Assembly (NCBI GenBank): GCA_016709155.1
Contig: JADJEI010000001.1
Span: 1,116,001-1,180,000 of the forward strand
Direction of reading: 5' to 3'
DNA length: 64,000 bases
Source of the DNA: Ignavibacteriales bacterium
GTDB taxonomy: Bacteria > Bacteroidota > Ignavibacteria > Ignavibacteriales > Ignavibacteriaceae
Shown piece by piece: positions 28,220 through 37,560 of the stretch (its first letter is position 1; each line of letters starts with the position of its first letter). The notes under the pieces are model-generated. The model made no database searches, had not been told where the DNA came from, and worked only from the letters and a program-made list of their open reading frames with translations. The translations under genes and the position numbers were made by a program.

Positions 28220-30245
28220 ATGAAAACCTTTAAACGAAAAATTATTTTGTTAGCAGTTCTCAGCGGACTTTTTCTAATTCAATGCAGCCTGAATGCTCAA
28301 AACTATTTGCACCGTGATAACAAAACTATCTTGGATGGCACGGGGCAGGAAATTTTGCTAAAAGGAATTGGTCTCGGCGGCTGGCTTTTACAAGAAGGCT
28401 ACATGCTTCATACTTCTGCGTTTGCAAATGCACAATGGGAAATAAAAGAAAGAATCTTAGATTTGATCGGCGAGACAAACACAGAAACTTTTTATGAAAC
28501 CTACAGGGATAATTACGTAAGAAAGATTGACATTGATTCTTTAAAAAGCTGGGGCTTCAATTCAATTCGTCTGCCTTTTCACTATAATCTTTTTGCGACT
28601 AATACTAATCCTCCGATATTTCTTGAAAAAGGATTTGAAATAGTTGATTCACTATTAAATTGGTGCGAAGTCAATCAGATCTATCTCATACTCGATATGC
28701 ACGCCGCACCCGGCGGACAAAGCGATGAACCAATTAGTGATTACAATTCGGCATATCCCTCCCTCTGGGAAAGTGAGCAGAATAAAAACCTCACAGTTCA
28801 AGTGTGGCGAAAAATTGCCGAGCATTATAAAGATGAACCATGGATCGGCGGCTATGATTTACTAAATGAACCCAAATGGGATTTGCAGCCGAACAATCAA
28901 CCACTGCGCGACCTTTATATTAGATTGACAGATACAATTCGCGCCGTTGATAGTAACCATTTACTGTTTATCGAAGGCAATTGGTTTGCAACCGATTTTA
29001 CAGGGCTAACCCCTCCCTGGGATGATAATATGAGTTACAGCTTCCACAAATATTGGAACGGTAACACCCAATCATCAATTCAATATTTAATTGACTTAAG
29101 AAATGAAACAAACACTCCATTGTGGCTTGGCGAGACCGGCGAAAATTCCAACAAGTGGTTTACAGATTGTGTTGAGTTAATGAAAAATAATAACACTGGC
29201 TGGGCGTGGTGGCCCCATAAAAAGATTGAATCAATTGCCGGTCCTCTCTCGGCAATTTTGCTGCCTGCTTATCAGGTGCTGCTTGACTATTGGGGCGGAA
29301 CCGCTGGAAGACCATCGGAAGAATATGCCTTTAACGCTTTAATGGATCAAGCAGATAAATTAAAACTTGAACAATGTACTTTTCACAAAGATGTTATTGA
29401 TGCTCTTATGCGTCAACCGTTTAATGATACTACCATTCCATTTGCGGTTAACCAAATCCCGGGAACTATTTATGCAACCGATTACGATTTAGGAAATTTA
29501 TTTTCTGCGTACAACGATACTGATTTTGAAAACACGGGGAGTGGCAGCACATGGAATAACGGCTGGTCTTTTCGTAATGATGGAGTTGATATTGAAGAAA
29601 GCGCTTCTCCTGAATCTAATGGTTTTGATGTCGGCTGGACTGCCACAGGTGAATGGCTTAATTATACAGTCGAAGTTTTACAAAATGGTAATTACGATAT
29701 TCATCTAAGCATAGCCGCACAGAACAGCGGCGGCATAATTACACTTTTACTTGATGGTCAAGCATTTGGTCCTGCGTTTAATGTACCTGTAACAGGTGGG
29801 TGGCAAAACTGGCAGACAATTACCGCCGAAAATATTTTTATTCCAGCCGGCAATCATACCTTACAAATTAAATTCTTTTTCGGTGGATTCAATTACAGTG
29901 CCGCATCATTTGATCTGGTTACTGCGATTAATGACATCGAATCTTCGCTACCAAATGAATTTGTACTTGAACAGAACTATCCAAATCCATTTAACCCCGC
30001 AACTGTTATTCGTTACACAATCCCAACAACTCCCTCTCCATTGGCGAGGGGTTGGGGTAAGGCTAAAAGTGTTTGATGTCTTAGGTAATGAAGTAGCAAC
30101 ACTCTGTAAACGAACCACAGCAGCCAGGAACCTACGAAGTAGAGTTTAATGCAGGACAGCTATTAGCCTGTCAAGCGGAGTATACTACTATCAATTAGGT
30201 GCAGGTGATTTTACTGAAATAAAGAAAATGATCTTACTCAAGTGA
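28220..30245 (+). CDS. Secreted GH5 glucanase with CBM6 and frameshifted T9SS sorting domain
   Basis: The open frame covers 28220-30078 (618 residues) and the gene appears to continue to a TGA at 30243-30245. After a signal peptide (1-26) the GH5 barrel has 'KGIGLGGWLLQEGYML', acid/base Glu217 in 'LLNEPKW' and nucleophile Glu305 in 'LWLGETGEN'. A CBM6-like domain follows at about 405-570 ('GEWLNYTVEV', 'AGNHTLQIKFFFGG'). The sorting domain starts at 'LEQNYPNPFNPA' but breaks inside the palindromic insert near 30032-30062. Further single-base changes lie near 30110 and 30160. As written, the protein lacks a complete sorting domain and may not be secreted. It follows the GH2 gene by 41 bases and is probably co-transcribed. 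Confidence 0.88.
29952..30245 (+). repeat. T9SS sorting-domain cassette, copy 2, degraded
   Basis: Near-copy of 27886-28178. The GC-rich palindrome is shortened at two points, an extra T lies near 30105, and the second palindrome (30153-30172) lacks one G. Each change shifts the frame. The rest of the cassette still translates in the alternate frames to the standard ending E-I-K-K-M-I-L-L-K. Confidence 0.8.
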
Positions 30246-30272
30246 TAAAAATCAGTCAGTTCCTTATTACCT

Positions 30273-30295
30273 CCTCCCGAATTTATTTCGGGAGG
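30273..30295. terminator. Strong hairpin after the GH5-CBM6 gene
   Basis: CCTCCCGAA and TTCGGGAGG pair perfectly around a 5-base loop, 28 bases after the GH5 stop. It is followed by A-rich rather than T-rich sequence on the + strand, so it is a hairpin of uncertain termination strength. The next 60 bases contain short repeats of 'CAATTTGACA', another small repeat type. Confidence 0.45.
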
Positions 30296-30410
30296 AAAAT
30301 AAAATGAAAACCACAATTTGACAGTTTAACAATTAAACAATTTGACAATTCAAACCGGGCGGAAGCTGGCAATCACTGCAGCATCAAAATCCTGCGAACA
30401 ATATGAATAC

Positions 30411-30611
30411 TTAATTTTCTGTATCTGCGGGGAAAATTTTTTCTGCTCCTTCAAGCTTTCCAATCAAGCGCTCGGGCTGGTGTATCAGCAGCGGCAAGCA
30501 TCGTGAACATATAAAAATATTCTTGCCTGAATAAACTAAGTTCACAAGAGGGATCTCATTTTCAGTAATGCTGCAATTTAAGCAGTGTTTTTCGTTTTCA
30601 GTATTTTTCAT
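30411..30611 (-). CDS. Small C4 zinc-finger protein
   Basis: 66 residues with two Cys pairs, 'HCLNC' near residue 9-13 and 'ICSRC' near 34-38, a typical spacing for a small zinc ribbon. The second half is hydrophobic-polar ('LPLLIHQPERLIGKLEG'). It is encoded downstream of glnA on the same strand with a 77-base gap. I recognise no named family. A role in nucleic-acid or protein binding is only a guess from the zinc ribbon. Confidence 0.65.
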   Translation of the reverse strand: MKNTENEKHCLNCSITENEIPLVNLVYSGKNIFICSRCLPLLIHQPERLIGKLEGAEKIFPADTEN

Positions 30612-30687
30612 AATAAGACCTATCAGTTGATCAATTGAAATTATTTAGTAACCGCAAAGACGGAAGTCTGTGCTGTAGAATTAATTT

Positions 30688-32079
30688 CTACAAATTAAAG
30701 TACATTTTATATTCAAAAGGATGGGGCATTGTTCCAATTGAATGGATTTCCTCATTCTTGGTTTTTGTCCATTGATCCAAAAGCTCATCAGTAAAAATTC
30801 CACCGCGATAAAGAAATGAATTGTCTAATGCAAGTGCATCCAATGCCTCTGCAAGATTTCTAGGAAGAAAATGAATTTTTTCATTACTGCTGTCATCAAG
30901 AAAATTTTTGTCGTAAGGTCCAAATCCTTCTTTACGCGGATCAATTTTATTCACAACTCCGTCAATGCCCGCCAATAAAATTGAGATCAAACAAAGATAT
31001 GGATTCGACGTAGCATCTGGCGGGCGATATTCAAATCGTGTTTCATCTGGATTAGTTACGTATTTCGGAATGCGAATAGCACCTGCACGATTACCCATTC
31101 CGTAAGTCAATGCCACCGGTGCTTCAAAACCCGGGATTAATCTTTTATATGAATTGGTACTTGGATTTGTAAAAGCTGAAAGGGCGGGTGCATGTTTTAA
31201 TATTCCGCCGATGAAATATCTTCCAAGCTCGTTCATGTTTCCATATTCACCTTTTTTATAAAAAAGATTTTTACTGTTCTTCGTAACAAAGAAATGCAGA
31301 TGTAATCCGTTGCCCGCCTGCTGATACATCGGCTTGGGCATAAAGGTAACGAATAAGTTTTTGCGGCGCGCCAGGTTGAAAAGGATATACTTGCTTGCAA
31401 TAATATTATCAGCCGTTTCAAGCAGGTTACTAAAGTAAGTTTCAATCTCCTGCTGTCCGCGTTCACCCACCTCGTGGTGGTGATATTTAACTTTGATTCC
31501 AAACTTCTTTAATATTTTACATGCTTCATCTCTAAAATCATCGTACTCATCAAAAGGATTAGCGGAGTGGTAGGCTTTTTTATAAAACTCTTCTGCGTGT
31601 TCAACCCTATAAAAAGATGATGAAGTACGAGTATCATATTCAACTTTAGAAAAAATATAAAACTCGAACTCAGGTCCCCACCATGACTTATCAGCATTAG
31701 TAACTTGCTTTAAAAGATTTTCAGCTTTTTTAGCGAGGAATCTTCCATCCTGTTGGAAAGGAGTATGTTTAGGATCAGTTAAAACGATGTGAGAGTTAAA
31801 GCTAAGTGTTGGTGCATCTCTAAATGGATCAAGCACTGCTGTTTCGAGGTCAGGCAGAAGTACCATATCACTGTTCTCAACCTTTCTGAACCCATAGCTT
31901 GATCCGTCAAACCCCACCCCTTCTTTAATCATCTTCTCAAGAATTCCGTCATAAACAGGAAGCGAGATATGATGAAGCCTGCCGGTTAGATCAATTGCTT
32001 TAAGATCAATGACTTCAATTCTATTTTTTTTAATTAGGCTATTACAATATTTGAGATACGAGGTTTCAGTTTTAAGCAT
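30688..32079 (-). CDS. glnA: Glutamine synthetase, type I
   Basis: 463 residues, cytoplasmic. It makes glutamine from glutamate, ammonia and ATP. Family motifs are present: 'KEGVGFDGSSYGF' near the N-terminus, the metal-binding 'WWGPEFEFYIF', 'HHHEVGERGQQEI', 'NGLHLHFFV' in the place of the usual G-x-H-x-H active-site strand, and 'NRAGAIRIP' for the substrate arginines. The C-terminal adenylylation motif of the beta subtype is not evident, so it is probably of the alpha subtype regulated by feedback. It is a single gene between the zinc-finger protein and eno. Eno's terminator lies upstream, so it likely has its own promoter. Confidence 0.93.
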   Translation of the reverse strand: MLKTETSYLKYCNSLIKKNRIEVIDLKAIDLTGRLHHISLPVYDGILEKMIKEGVGFDGSSYGFRKVENSDMVLLPDLETAVLDPFRDAPTLSFNSHIVLTDPKHTPFQQDGRFLAKKAENLLKQVTNADKSWWGPEFEFYIFSKVEYDTRTSSSFYRVEHAEEFYKKAYHSANPFDEYDDFRDEACKILKKFGIKVKYHHHEVGERGQQEIETYFSNLLETADNIIASKYILFNLARRKNLFVTFMPKPMYQQAGNGLHLHFFVTKNSKNLFYKKGEYGNMNELGRYFIGGILKHAPALSAFTNPSTNSYKRLIPGFEAPVALTYGMGNRAGAIRIPKYVTNPDETRFEYRPPDATSNPYLCLISILLAGIDGVVNKIDPRKEGFGPYDKNFLDDSSNEKIHFLPRNLAEALDALALDNSFLYRGGIFTDELLDQWTKTKNEEIHSIGTMPHPFEYKMYFNL

Positions 32080-32119
32080 AAAGTTTAATCAGTGGAAAAT
32101 TTAATAAATGTTTTTAGAT

Positions 32120-32149
32120 AAAAATGCCCGACTGAAATTCAATCGGGCA
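32120..32149 (-). terminator. Rho-independent terminator of eno
   Basis: On the - strand, 8 bases after the enolase stop, GCCCGAT and an ATCGGGC-like partner (AGTCGGGC) form a stem with a short loop, followed by ATTTTTA. This is a standard terminator. Confidence 0.8.
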
Positions 32150-32156
32150 AAATATT

Positions 32157-33452
32157 TTAGCCGTTATAATTTAAGGCTGCAATACCGGGAAAAACTCCTG
32201 TTGTATCAAGCTCTTCTTCAATCCTAAGAAGTTGATTGTACTTTGCAATACGATCTGTCCTCGAGGCGGAGCCGGTTTTAATTTGTCCTGCATTTGTTGC
32301 AACTGCAATATCTGCAATGGTTGTGTCTTCTGTTTCACCGCTTCTGTGGCTGATTATGTTTGTGTAACCTGCGTTCTTTGCCATCTCAATTGCATCAAGT
32401 GTTTCAGTCAAAGTTCCAATCTGATTGACTTTAATTAAAATTGAATTTGCAACACCAAGTTCAACTCCTTTAGCGAGCCTTTCAGTGTTGGTTACAAAAA
32501 TATCATCGCCAACAAGCTGAATTTTGCCGCCGAGTTTATCTGTTAATAGTTTCCAGCCGTCCCAATCATCTTCAGCCATTCCATCCTCCAAAGAAACAAT
32601 AGGATATTTGCTCACCCATTCAGCCCAATAATCAACCATCTTCTCAATACTGATTTCTTTGTTTGGAGCGGATTTAAAAAGATGATAAGCGTTTTTTTCT
32701 TTTATAAAAAATTCGCTGGCTGCAGGATCAAGTGCAATTGCAATTTCGCTTCCGGTTTTATAACCGGCTTTTGTGATTGCTTCAAGAATAACTTCGATAG
32801 CTTCTTCATTTGATTTTAGATTTGGTGCAAATCCACCTTCATCACCGACAGCAGTGTTGTAACCTTTCTTTGCAAGTACAGATTTCAATGCATGAAAAGT
32901 TTCTGCCCCCATCCTTAAAGCCTCAGCGAAGTTTGGCGCTCCTACAGGCATTATCATAAATTCCTGGAAGTCAACATTATTATCAGCATGCTTACCGCCG
33001 TTAAGAATATTCATCATTGGAACCGGAAGTGTTTTTGCGTTAACCCCTCCAATGTATCTGTAAAGCGGAAGCCCGAAAAACTCCGCAGATGCTTTTGCAC
33101 ACGCAAGAGAAACACCAAGCATAGCATTTGCCCCAAGATTTCCTTTGTTATCAGTTCCGTCAAGAGTAATTAATAAGTTATCAATTGCAACTTGTTCAGT
33201 CGCATCAAAATCTATTAATTCATCTGCAATTTTTTCATTAACATTTTCAACAGCTTTCAAAACTCCTTTACCGTTGTATCTATTTTTATCTCCATCGCGA
33301 AGTTCAACAGCTTTATGTTCTCCTGTAGATGCACCGCTCGGTACGGCTGCTCTTCCTATCACTCCCGATTCGAGTTGTACTTCAACTTCTAAAGTTGGAT
33401 TACCTCGTGAGTCAAGTATTTCTCTTCCCCAAACATCTATTATTGTAGTCAT
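32157..33452 (-). CDS. eno: Enolase
   Basis: 431 residues, full length. It converts 2-phosphoglycerate to phosphoenolpyruvate in glycolysis. The conserved pieces are all visible: 'WGREILDSRGNPTLEV', 'AVPSGASTGEHKAVELRDGD' (substrate loop), 'GDEGGFAPN', 'SLEDGMAEDDWDGW' (metal ligand Glu), 'LVGDDIFVTN' (metal ligand Asp), 'LIKVNQIGTLTET' (catalytic Lys) and 'SHRSGETEDT'. It is intact, in contrast to several frameshifted neighbours. It is monocistronic, with its own terminator. Confidence 0.98.
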   Translation of the reverse strand: MTTIIDVWGREILDSRGNPTLEVEVQLESGVIGRAAVPSGASTGEHKAVELRDGDKNRYNGKGVLKAVENVNEKIADELIDFDATEQVAIDNLLITLDGTDNKGNLGANAMLGVSLACAKASAEFFGLPLYRYIGGVNAKTLPVPMMNILNGGKHADNNVDFQEFMIMPVGAPNFAEALRMGAETFHALKSVLAKKGYNTAVGDEGGFAPNLKSNEEAIEVILEAITKAGYKTGSEIAIALDPAASEFFIKEKNAYHLFKSAPNKEISIEKMVDYWAEWVSKYPIVSLEDGMAEDDWDGWKLLTDKLGGKIQLVGDDIFVTNTERLAKGVELGVANSILIKVNQIGTLTETLDAIEMAKNAGYTNIISHRSGETEDTTIADIAVATNAGQIKTGSASRTDRIAKYNQLLRIEEELDTTGVFPGIAALNYNG

Positions 33453-33643
33453 TATAATTCTCCTGATTCCTAATTTTAATTATTAACGATATTCTTTATG
33501 AATGTACAGCACAAAATTAGCCAACCTGTACCGAAAAGAAAAACGAAGTGATGCACGGCATTGCTAATCTAAGATTTATTTTAGGCGGGTTAGATTTAGT
33601 TGTAAATAATTCTAAATTGTCGTTCAATTAAAAAATAAAAATA

Positions 33644-34543
33644 ATGATTAAAGAAAACTGGAAAGCATACGCAGCGTGGTTTAATATTTGTGTTGTCTGG
33701 GGAACAACTTACCTTGCAATCCGAATTGGAGTAGCGGATATACCACCGATGCTGTTCGCCGGGGTTAGATGGTTAACTGCGGGTAGTGCTATTATTATTT
33801 TTCTATCACTTAGAAAAATTAAACTGCCTGATAAAAAAGATTTACTTCCACTTTCTGTAATGGGTCTATTGATGCTTGGTTTGGGTAATGGACTTGTTGT
33901 ATTTGCAGAACAATGGATCCCGAGCGGCTTAACTGCACTATTAATTACAACCACCCCCTTCTGGATGATTGGAATAGAATCTATTTCATCGGGAAGAAAA
34001 AAATTCAATGGGACAATTATATTCGGATTGATTCTTGGATTAGTCGGAATACTATTGATTTTCGGTGGTAATATAAAATATCTCTTAATAAAAGAAAACC
34101 TGATTGGCGTATTGAGTTTACTCGCTGCAGTATTTTTTTGGGCATCGGGAACAGTTTATTCCAAATACAAAAAACTATCTGTCACTCCCTTGATGGGTGC
34201 ATCCATTCAAATGCTGGCGGCTGGAGTACTTCAATTTATATTGGCGTTATTTCTTGGTGAACTTTCACAAATAAAATTTTCGACCGAAAGTGCACTTGCA
34301 TTATTGTATCTCATCACATTTGGTTCTATTATTGGTTACGGCTCTTATATTTATGCAATCGCGCACTTACCTCTTTCGCTGATTTCGACTTATGCTTATA
34401 TCAACCCTACAATCGCAATTTTATTGGGGTGGCTTGTACTAAATGAAGAAATTTCCATTGTCATTTTATTTGCTGCAGCAATTATATTAACAGGGGTCTC
34501 GATTGTTAAATATGGAATCTCAAAATTGAGAACAATTAATTGA
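33644..34543 (+). CDS. DMT-superfamily transporter (EamA type)
   Basis: 299 residues with ten predicted membrane helices in two EamA repeats (about 10-145 and 155-295). 'VVWGTTYLAIRIGVADIPP' at helix 1 and 'INPTIAILLGWLVLNE' at helix 9 are hallmark segments. Members usually export amino acids, metabolites or drugs. The cargo cannot be told from the sequence. It lies upstream of the arsenosugar-type genes with a 115-base gap and may or may not be functionally linked to them. Confidence 0.88.
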   Translation: MIKENWKAYAAWFNICVVWGTTYLAIRIGVADIPPMLFAGVRWLTAGSAIIIFLSLRKIKLPDKKDLLPLSVMGLLMLGLGNGLVVFAEQWIPSGLTALLITTTPFWMIGIESISSGRKKFNGTIIFGLILGLVGILLIFGGNIKYLLIKENLIGVLSLLAAVFFWASGTVYSKYKKLSVTPLMGASIQMLAAGVLQFILALFLGELSQIKFSTESALALLYLITFGSIIGYGSYIYAIAHLPLSLISTYAYINPTIAILLGWLVLNEEISIVILFAAAIILTGVSIVKYGISKLRTIN

Positions 34544-34658
34544 CTGTAAGGATATTTTGTAAGTTTATTGTAAAAACCATTTTATTAAAATGTTAATTAC
34601 TTTACAATTGTAATTGAAAATTTTTATTACATTGAAACTAAAACAATAGAAATATTCT

Positions 34659-35405
34659 GTGGAATTGATTAATAAAAAACGGGCGGTAGTTCTTTTTACA
34701 GCTTCTCCTGAAATGGAAACAGGCAAGAAGCTTATTGGCCTCAAAAAAAGAAACAAAAAATTATTTGAAATTTTTCAATCTAATATTTCTAAAACCGTTA
34801 ACGATGCTAGAAAACAAATTTCATTCGACTTCGTAGTTTCATCTGATTTTACTTCCAATAATTCTATCCGCTTTGGTTCGTATAACATTTTACAGTCCGG
34901 GAAAAACTTTGCTGAAAGATTTGAGAATACTCTTCATCAAATGTTTTCAGACAAATATGAAGAAGTAATTATTATTGGAGACGATTGTGTCGCTTTTGAT
35001 TCTAAACTAATCATTGATGCCTTTAATAAATTAAGCTCTAATGATTATGTGGTTGGTCCAGCCTCCGATGGAGGATTCTATCTTTTAGGATTAAAATATT
35101 TTCAGCACGAAACATTTAAAAATATTCAGTGGCAGACAAGCTCTGTCACTAACGAGCTTATTACAAACATTTCTAATGGAGGAAGCACCTTTCAATTACT
35201 TCCTGTCCTTTCAGATATTGACTCTGAACATGATCTTTATGAATGGCTGAATAGCAGTAGTTCAAAAATTTCTCTCGCTTATTCTCAAATAATAAAATTA
35301 CTTACCGAGCCAATTCTATTCTTAAAAGAAATAATCTTTTCCATATCATCAAAATCATTCTCACTTCATTTTTCAAATCTCCCTCCCCCAGCTTTTTGCC
35401 GCTAA
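34659..35405 (+). CDS. DUF2064 glycosyltransferase-like protein, arsenosugar-cluster type
   Basis: 248 residues from a GTG start. The protein has a nucleotide-diphospho-sugar transferase-like fold: 'RAVVLFTASPEMETGKKL' at the N-terminus, 'EEVIIIGDDC' and 'YVVGPASDGGFYLLGL', with the closing 'LSDIDSEHDLYEWL' characteristic of DUF2064. Proteins of this family accompany arsenosugar biosynthesis genes and are annotated as transferases there. The next two genes on the strand are a CMD-like protein and ArsS, which supports that context. The last 35 residues are outside the conserved domain. No arsM methyltransferase is seen in the window. Confidence 0.82.
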   Translation: MELINKKRAVVLFTASPEMETGKKLIGLKKRNKKLFEIFQSNISKTVNDARKQISFDFVVSSDFTSNNSIRFGSYNILQSGKNFAERFENTLHQMFSDKYEEVIIIGDDCVAFDSKLIIDAFNKLSSNDYVVGPASDGGFYLLGLKYFQHETFKNIQWQTSSVTNELITNISNGGSTFQLLPVLSDIDSEHDLYEWLNSSSSKISLAYSQIIKLLTEPILFLKEIIFSISSKSFSLHFSNLPPPAFCR

Positions 35406-35497
35406 ACTGAAATAACCTGATCAAGGTCAAGGTCAGGTTCAAGTGATATTTTAATTCAATTTTGATTTTATCTTTTAAACAAGAGGAATTTCTTATT

Positions 35498-35830
35498 ATG
35501 GATACATACTACAATCCAAAAGACTTAAATAAATTTGCCGAAATGAGTGAAGGCGCGCCCGAATTATGGAAAAAATTCAGCGCTTGGTACGGCGCTGTGT
35601 TTGCTGCCGGCGCACTAACCGAAAGAGAAAAAGCGTTGATAGCCCTTGCTGTGGCTCATGCAGTTCAATGTCCATATTGCATTGATGCTTACACGCAAGA
35701 ATGTTTATCAAAAGGTGCCGACCTTGATCAAATGACTGAGGCGGTTCACGTTGCATCAGCCATTAGGGGTGGGGCATCATTAGTCCACGGCGTGCAAATG
35801 AAAAACGTGAATGAAAAGTTAACAATGTAA
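35498..35830 (+). CDS. CMD-like protein associated with arsenosugar biosynthesis
   Basis: 110 residues starting at the ATG at 35498, preceded by AAGAGGAA. This is the carboxymuconolactone decarboxylase/AhpD-like fold with the redox pair 'CPYC' (Cys58, Cys61) and a downstream His in 'VHVASAIRGG'. AhpD-like proteins with C-x-x-C reduce peroxides or act as thiol oxidoreductases. This form is the peroxidase-like protein that is encoded beside ArsS. Its spacing to ArsS is 22 bases. The actual reaction in the pathway is unknown. Confidence 0.85.
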   Translation: MDTYYNPKDLNKFAEMSEGAPELWKKFSAWYGAVFAAGALTEREKALIALAVAHAVQCPYCIDAYTQECLSKGADLDQMTEAVHVASAIRGGASLVHGVQMKNVNEKLTM

Positions 35831-35852
35831 TCTTTTATTAGAAGGAACTTAA

Positions 35853-36902
35853 ATGCAAATAAGACATAAAAGCATGAAGGCTTTTGGTGAAAGCCTTGCG
35901 CTCGCAAATGAACAATTAAAAATCTTAAATGATAACTCAACAACATTTCCTCACTTCGACGATAAATATAAGTTAACCGGTGAAGATGCACTAACGGCTG
36001 GAAAAGTTGAGATACTCCAGGTTAATGTTGGAAAAATGTGTAATCAGGTTTGCAAGCACTGCCACGTTGATGCCGGACCCGACAGGAAAGAGATAATGAC
36101 TAAAGAAACAATGCAATACTGCTTAGACGTTTTGCAAAAAACAGCAATTGCAAAAGTTGATTTAACCGGCGGCGCTCCCGAAATGAATCCAAACTTCAAA
36201 TGGTTTGTTGATGAAATAAAAAAACTTGACCGCCATGTAATGGTGCGTTCTAATCTTACTATCCTTCAGGCTAATGGCTTTGAAGATTATGCCGATTTCA
36301 TGGCTAAACATAATGTCGAAATAATTTCTTCGCTTCCTTATTACAAAGCTTCCTTCACTGATAAACAGCGGGGGGATGGGGTATTTGATAAATCCATTGC
36401 CGCAATTAAAAAACTGAATGAACTTGGCTATGGTAAGGATAATACAGCATTGACACTTGATTTAGTTTATAACCCTGTAGGTGCATTCCTTCCCCCTTCA
36501 CAGCATCAATTGGAACAGGATTACAAGCGCGAACTGCTGCGAAATTTTGGAATTGTATTTAATAATCTTTACACAATAACTAATATGCCGATCAGCAGAT
36601 TTCTTGATTATCTTATCGAATCAGGTAACTATGAATCCTATATGCAGAAACTGATTGACTCGTTCAATCCTTCAGCGGCATTAAATGTTATGTGCAAATT
36701 TACTTTGTCAGTCGGCTGGGATGGGGCATTATTTGACTGCGATTTCAATCAGATGCTCGAAATGAACCTTAACCATGGCGCGCCAAATCATATCAGGGAT
36801 TTTGACATTACAAAACTTGAACAGAGAAGAATAATTACCGGACAGCACTGTTACGGCTGTACCGCCGGCGCCGGTTCAAGCTGCGGCGGAGCTACTGCTT
36901 AA
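35853..36902 (+). CDS. arsS: Radical SAM protein ArsS, arsenosugar biosynthesis
   Basis: 349 residues with a GAAGGA-type ribosome site before the ATG. The radical SAM cluster motif is 'CNQVCKHC' (Cys63, Cys67, Cys70), followed by 'KVDLTGGAPEMNPNF', the SAM-binding G-G-x-P-like loop. The C-terminal domain contains cysteines in 'FDCDFNQM' and the tail 'HCYGCTAGAGSSCGG' (Cys333, 336, 344), which can hold an auxiliary Fe-S cluster and is typical of ArsS. In the known pathway ArsS acts after arsenic methylation to build the arsenic-sugar precursor. Here it ends a small operon with the DUF2064 and CMD genes. It could in principle act on another substrate. Confidence 0.88.
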   Translation: MQIRHKSMKAFGESLALANEQLKILNDNSTTFPHFDDKYKLTGEDALTAGKVEILQVNVGKMCNQVCKHCHVDAGPDRKEIMTKETMQYCLDVLQKTAIAKVDLTGGAPEMNPNFKWFVDEIKKLDRHVMVRSNLTILQANGFEDYADFMAKHNVEIISSLPYYKASFTDKQRGDGVFDKSIAAIKKLNELGYGKDNTALTLDLVYNPVGAFLPPSQHQLEQDYKRELLRNFGIVFNNLYTITNMPISRFLDYLIESGNYESYMQKLIDSFNPSAALNVMCKFTLSVGWDGALFDCDFNQMLEMNLNHGAPNHIRDFDITKLEQRRIITGQHCYGCTAGAGSSCGGATA

Positions 36903-36925
36903 AGTGCAACAGCGATAATAAGTTT

Positions 36926-36962
36926 AAAAGATGACACCAATTGAGTGATGTCATCTTTTTTT
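36926..36962 (+). terminator. Rho-independent terminator of the arsS operon
   Basis: AAAAGATGACA and TGTCATCTTTT form an 11-bp stem around a 12-base loop, followed by a T7 run. It separates arsS from the convergent T9SS gene, and its flanking A/T-runs could serve both directions. Confidence 0.85.
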
Positions 36963-36970
36963 CAATTTCA

Positions 36971-37560
36971 TCATCTGATTAGTATCATTTTTTTTGTTTC
37001 AATAATATTGACCGTTTGCAGCCGATAATAATAAACTCCGCTGGAAAGTTTATCGGCATTAAACTCTACTTCATAAGTGCCTGGCTGCTGTGTTTCGTTT
37101 ACTAATGCTGCTACTTCATTGCCCAAAACATCAAACACTTTTAGCCTCACCCCCAACCCCTCTCCAAAGGAGAGGGGAGTTGTTGGGATTGTGTAACGTA
37201 TAATTGTTGTTGGATTAAATGGATTTGGATAATTCTGCTCTAATGCAAATGCATCTGGTTTAATAAATGAAACTTCTACCGTTTTGGAATATTCAAACTG
37301 TCCATCATTATCAATTTGTTTTAGTCTGTAGAGATAACTTCCAGCAGAAACATCATCATCAATAAAAGAATAACTTTTGGGTGAATTAGAATTTCCATTA
37401 CCATTAACAAAACCAATCTTCTCCCAAACATTACCTTCAACTTCCCCTCTGGAGAGGGGACTGAGGGGTGTGTTTCGCTCTATCTCAAAACCATAATTAT
37501 TCACCTCCGTTGCCGTCTGCCAATTAAGAATTACTTTATCCGTCATTACTGCTGCTGTGA
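36971..37560 (-). repeat. Duplicated 3' module of secreted T9SS genes, copy A
   Basis: About 590 bases covering the 'LPVELTSF' segment, the W-E-K-I-G-F domain and the sorting domain are almost identical to 39495-40091. The GC-rich palindromes CCCCTCTCC/GGAGAGGGG (37157-37177) and CCCCTCT/AGAGGGG (37444-37459) lie in both copies. This copy keeps its frame throughout. Confidence 0.85.
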
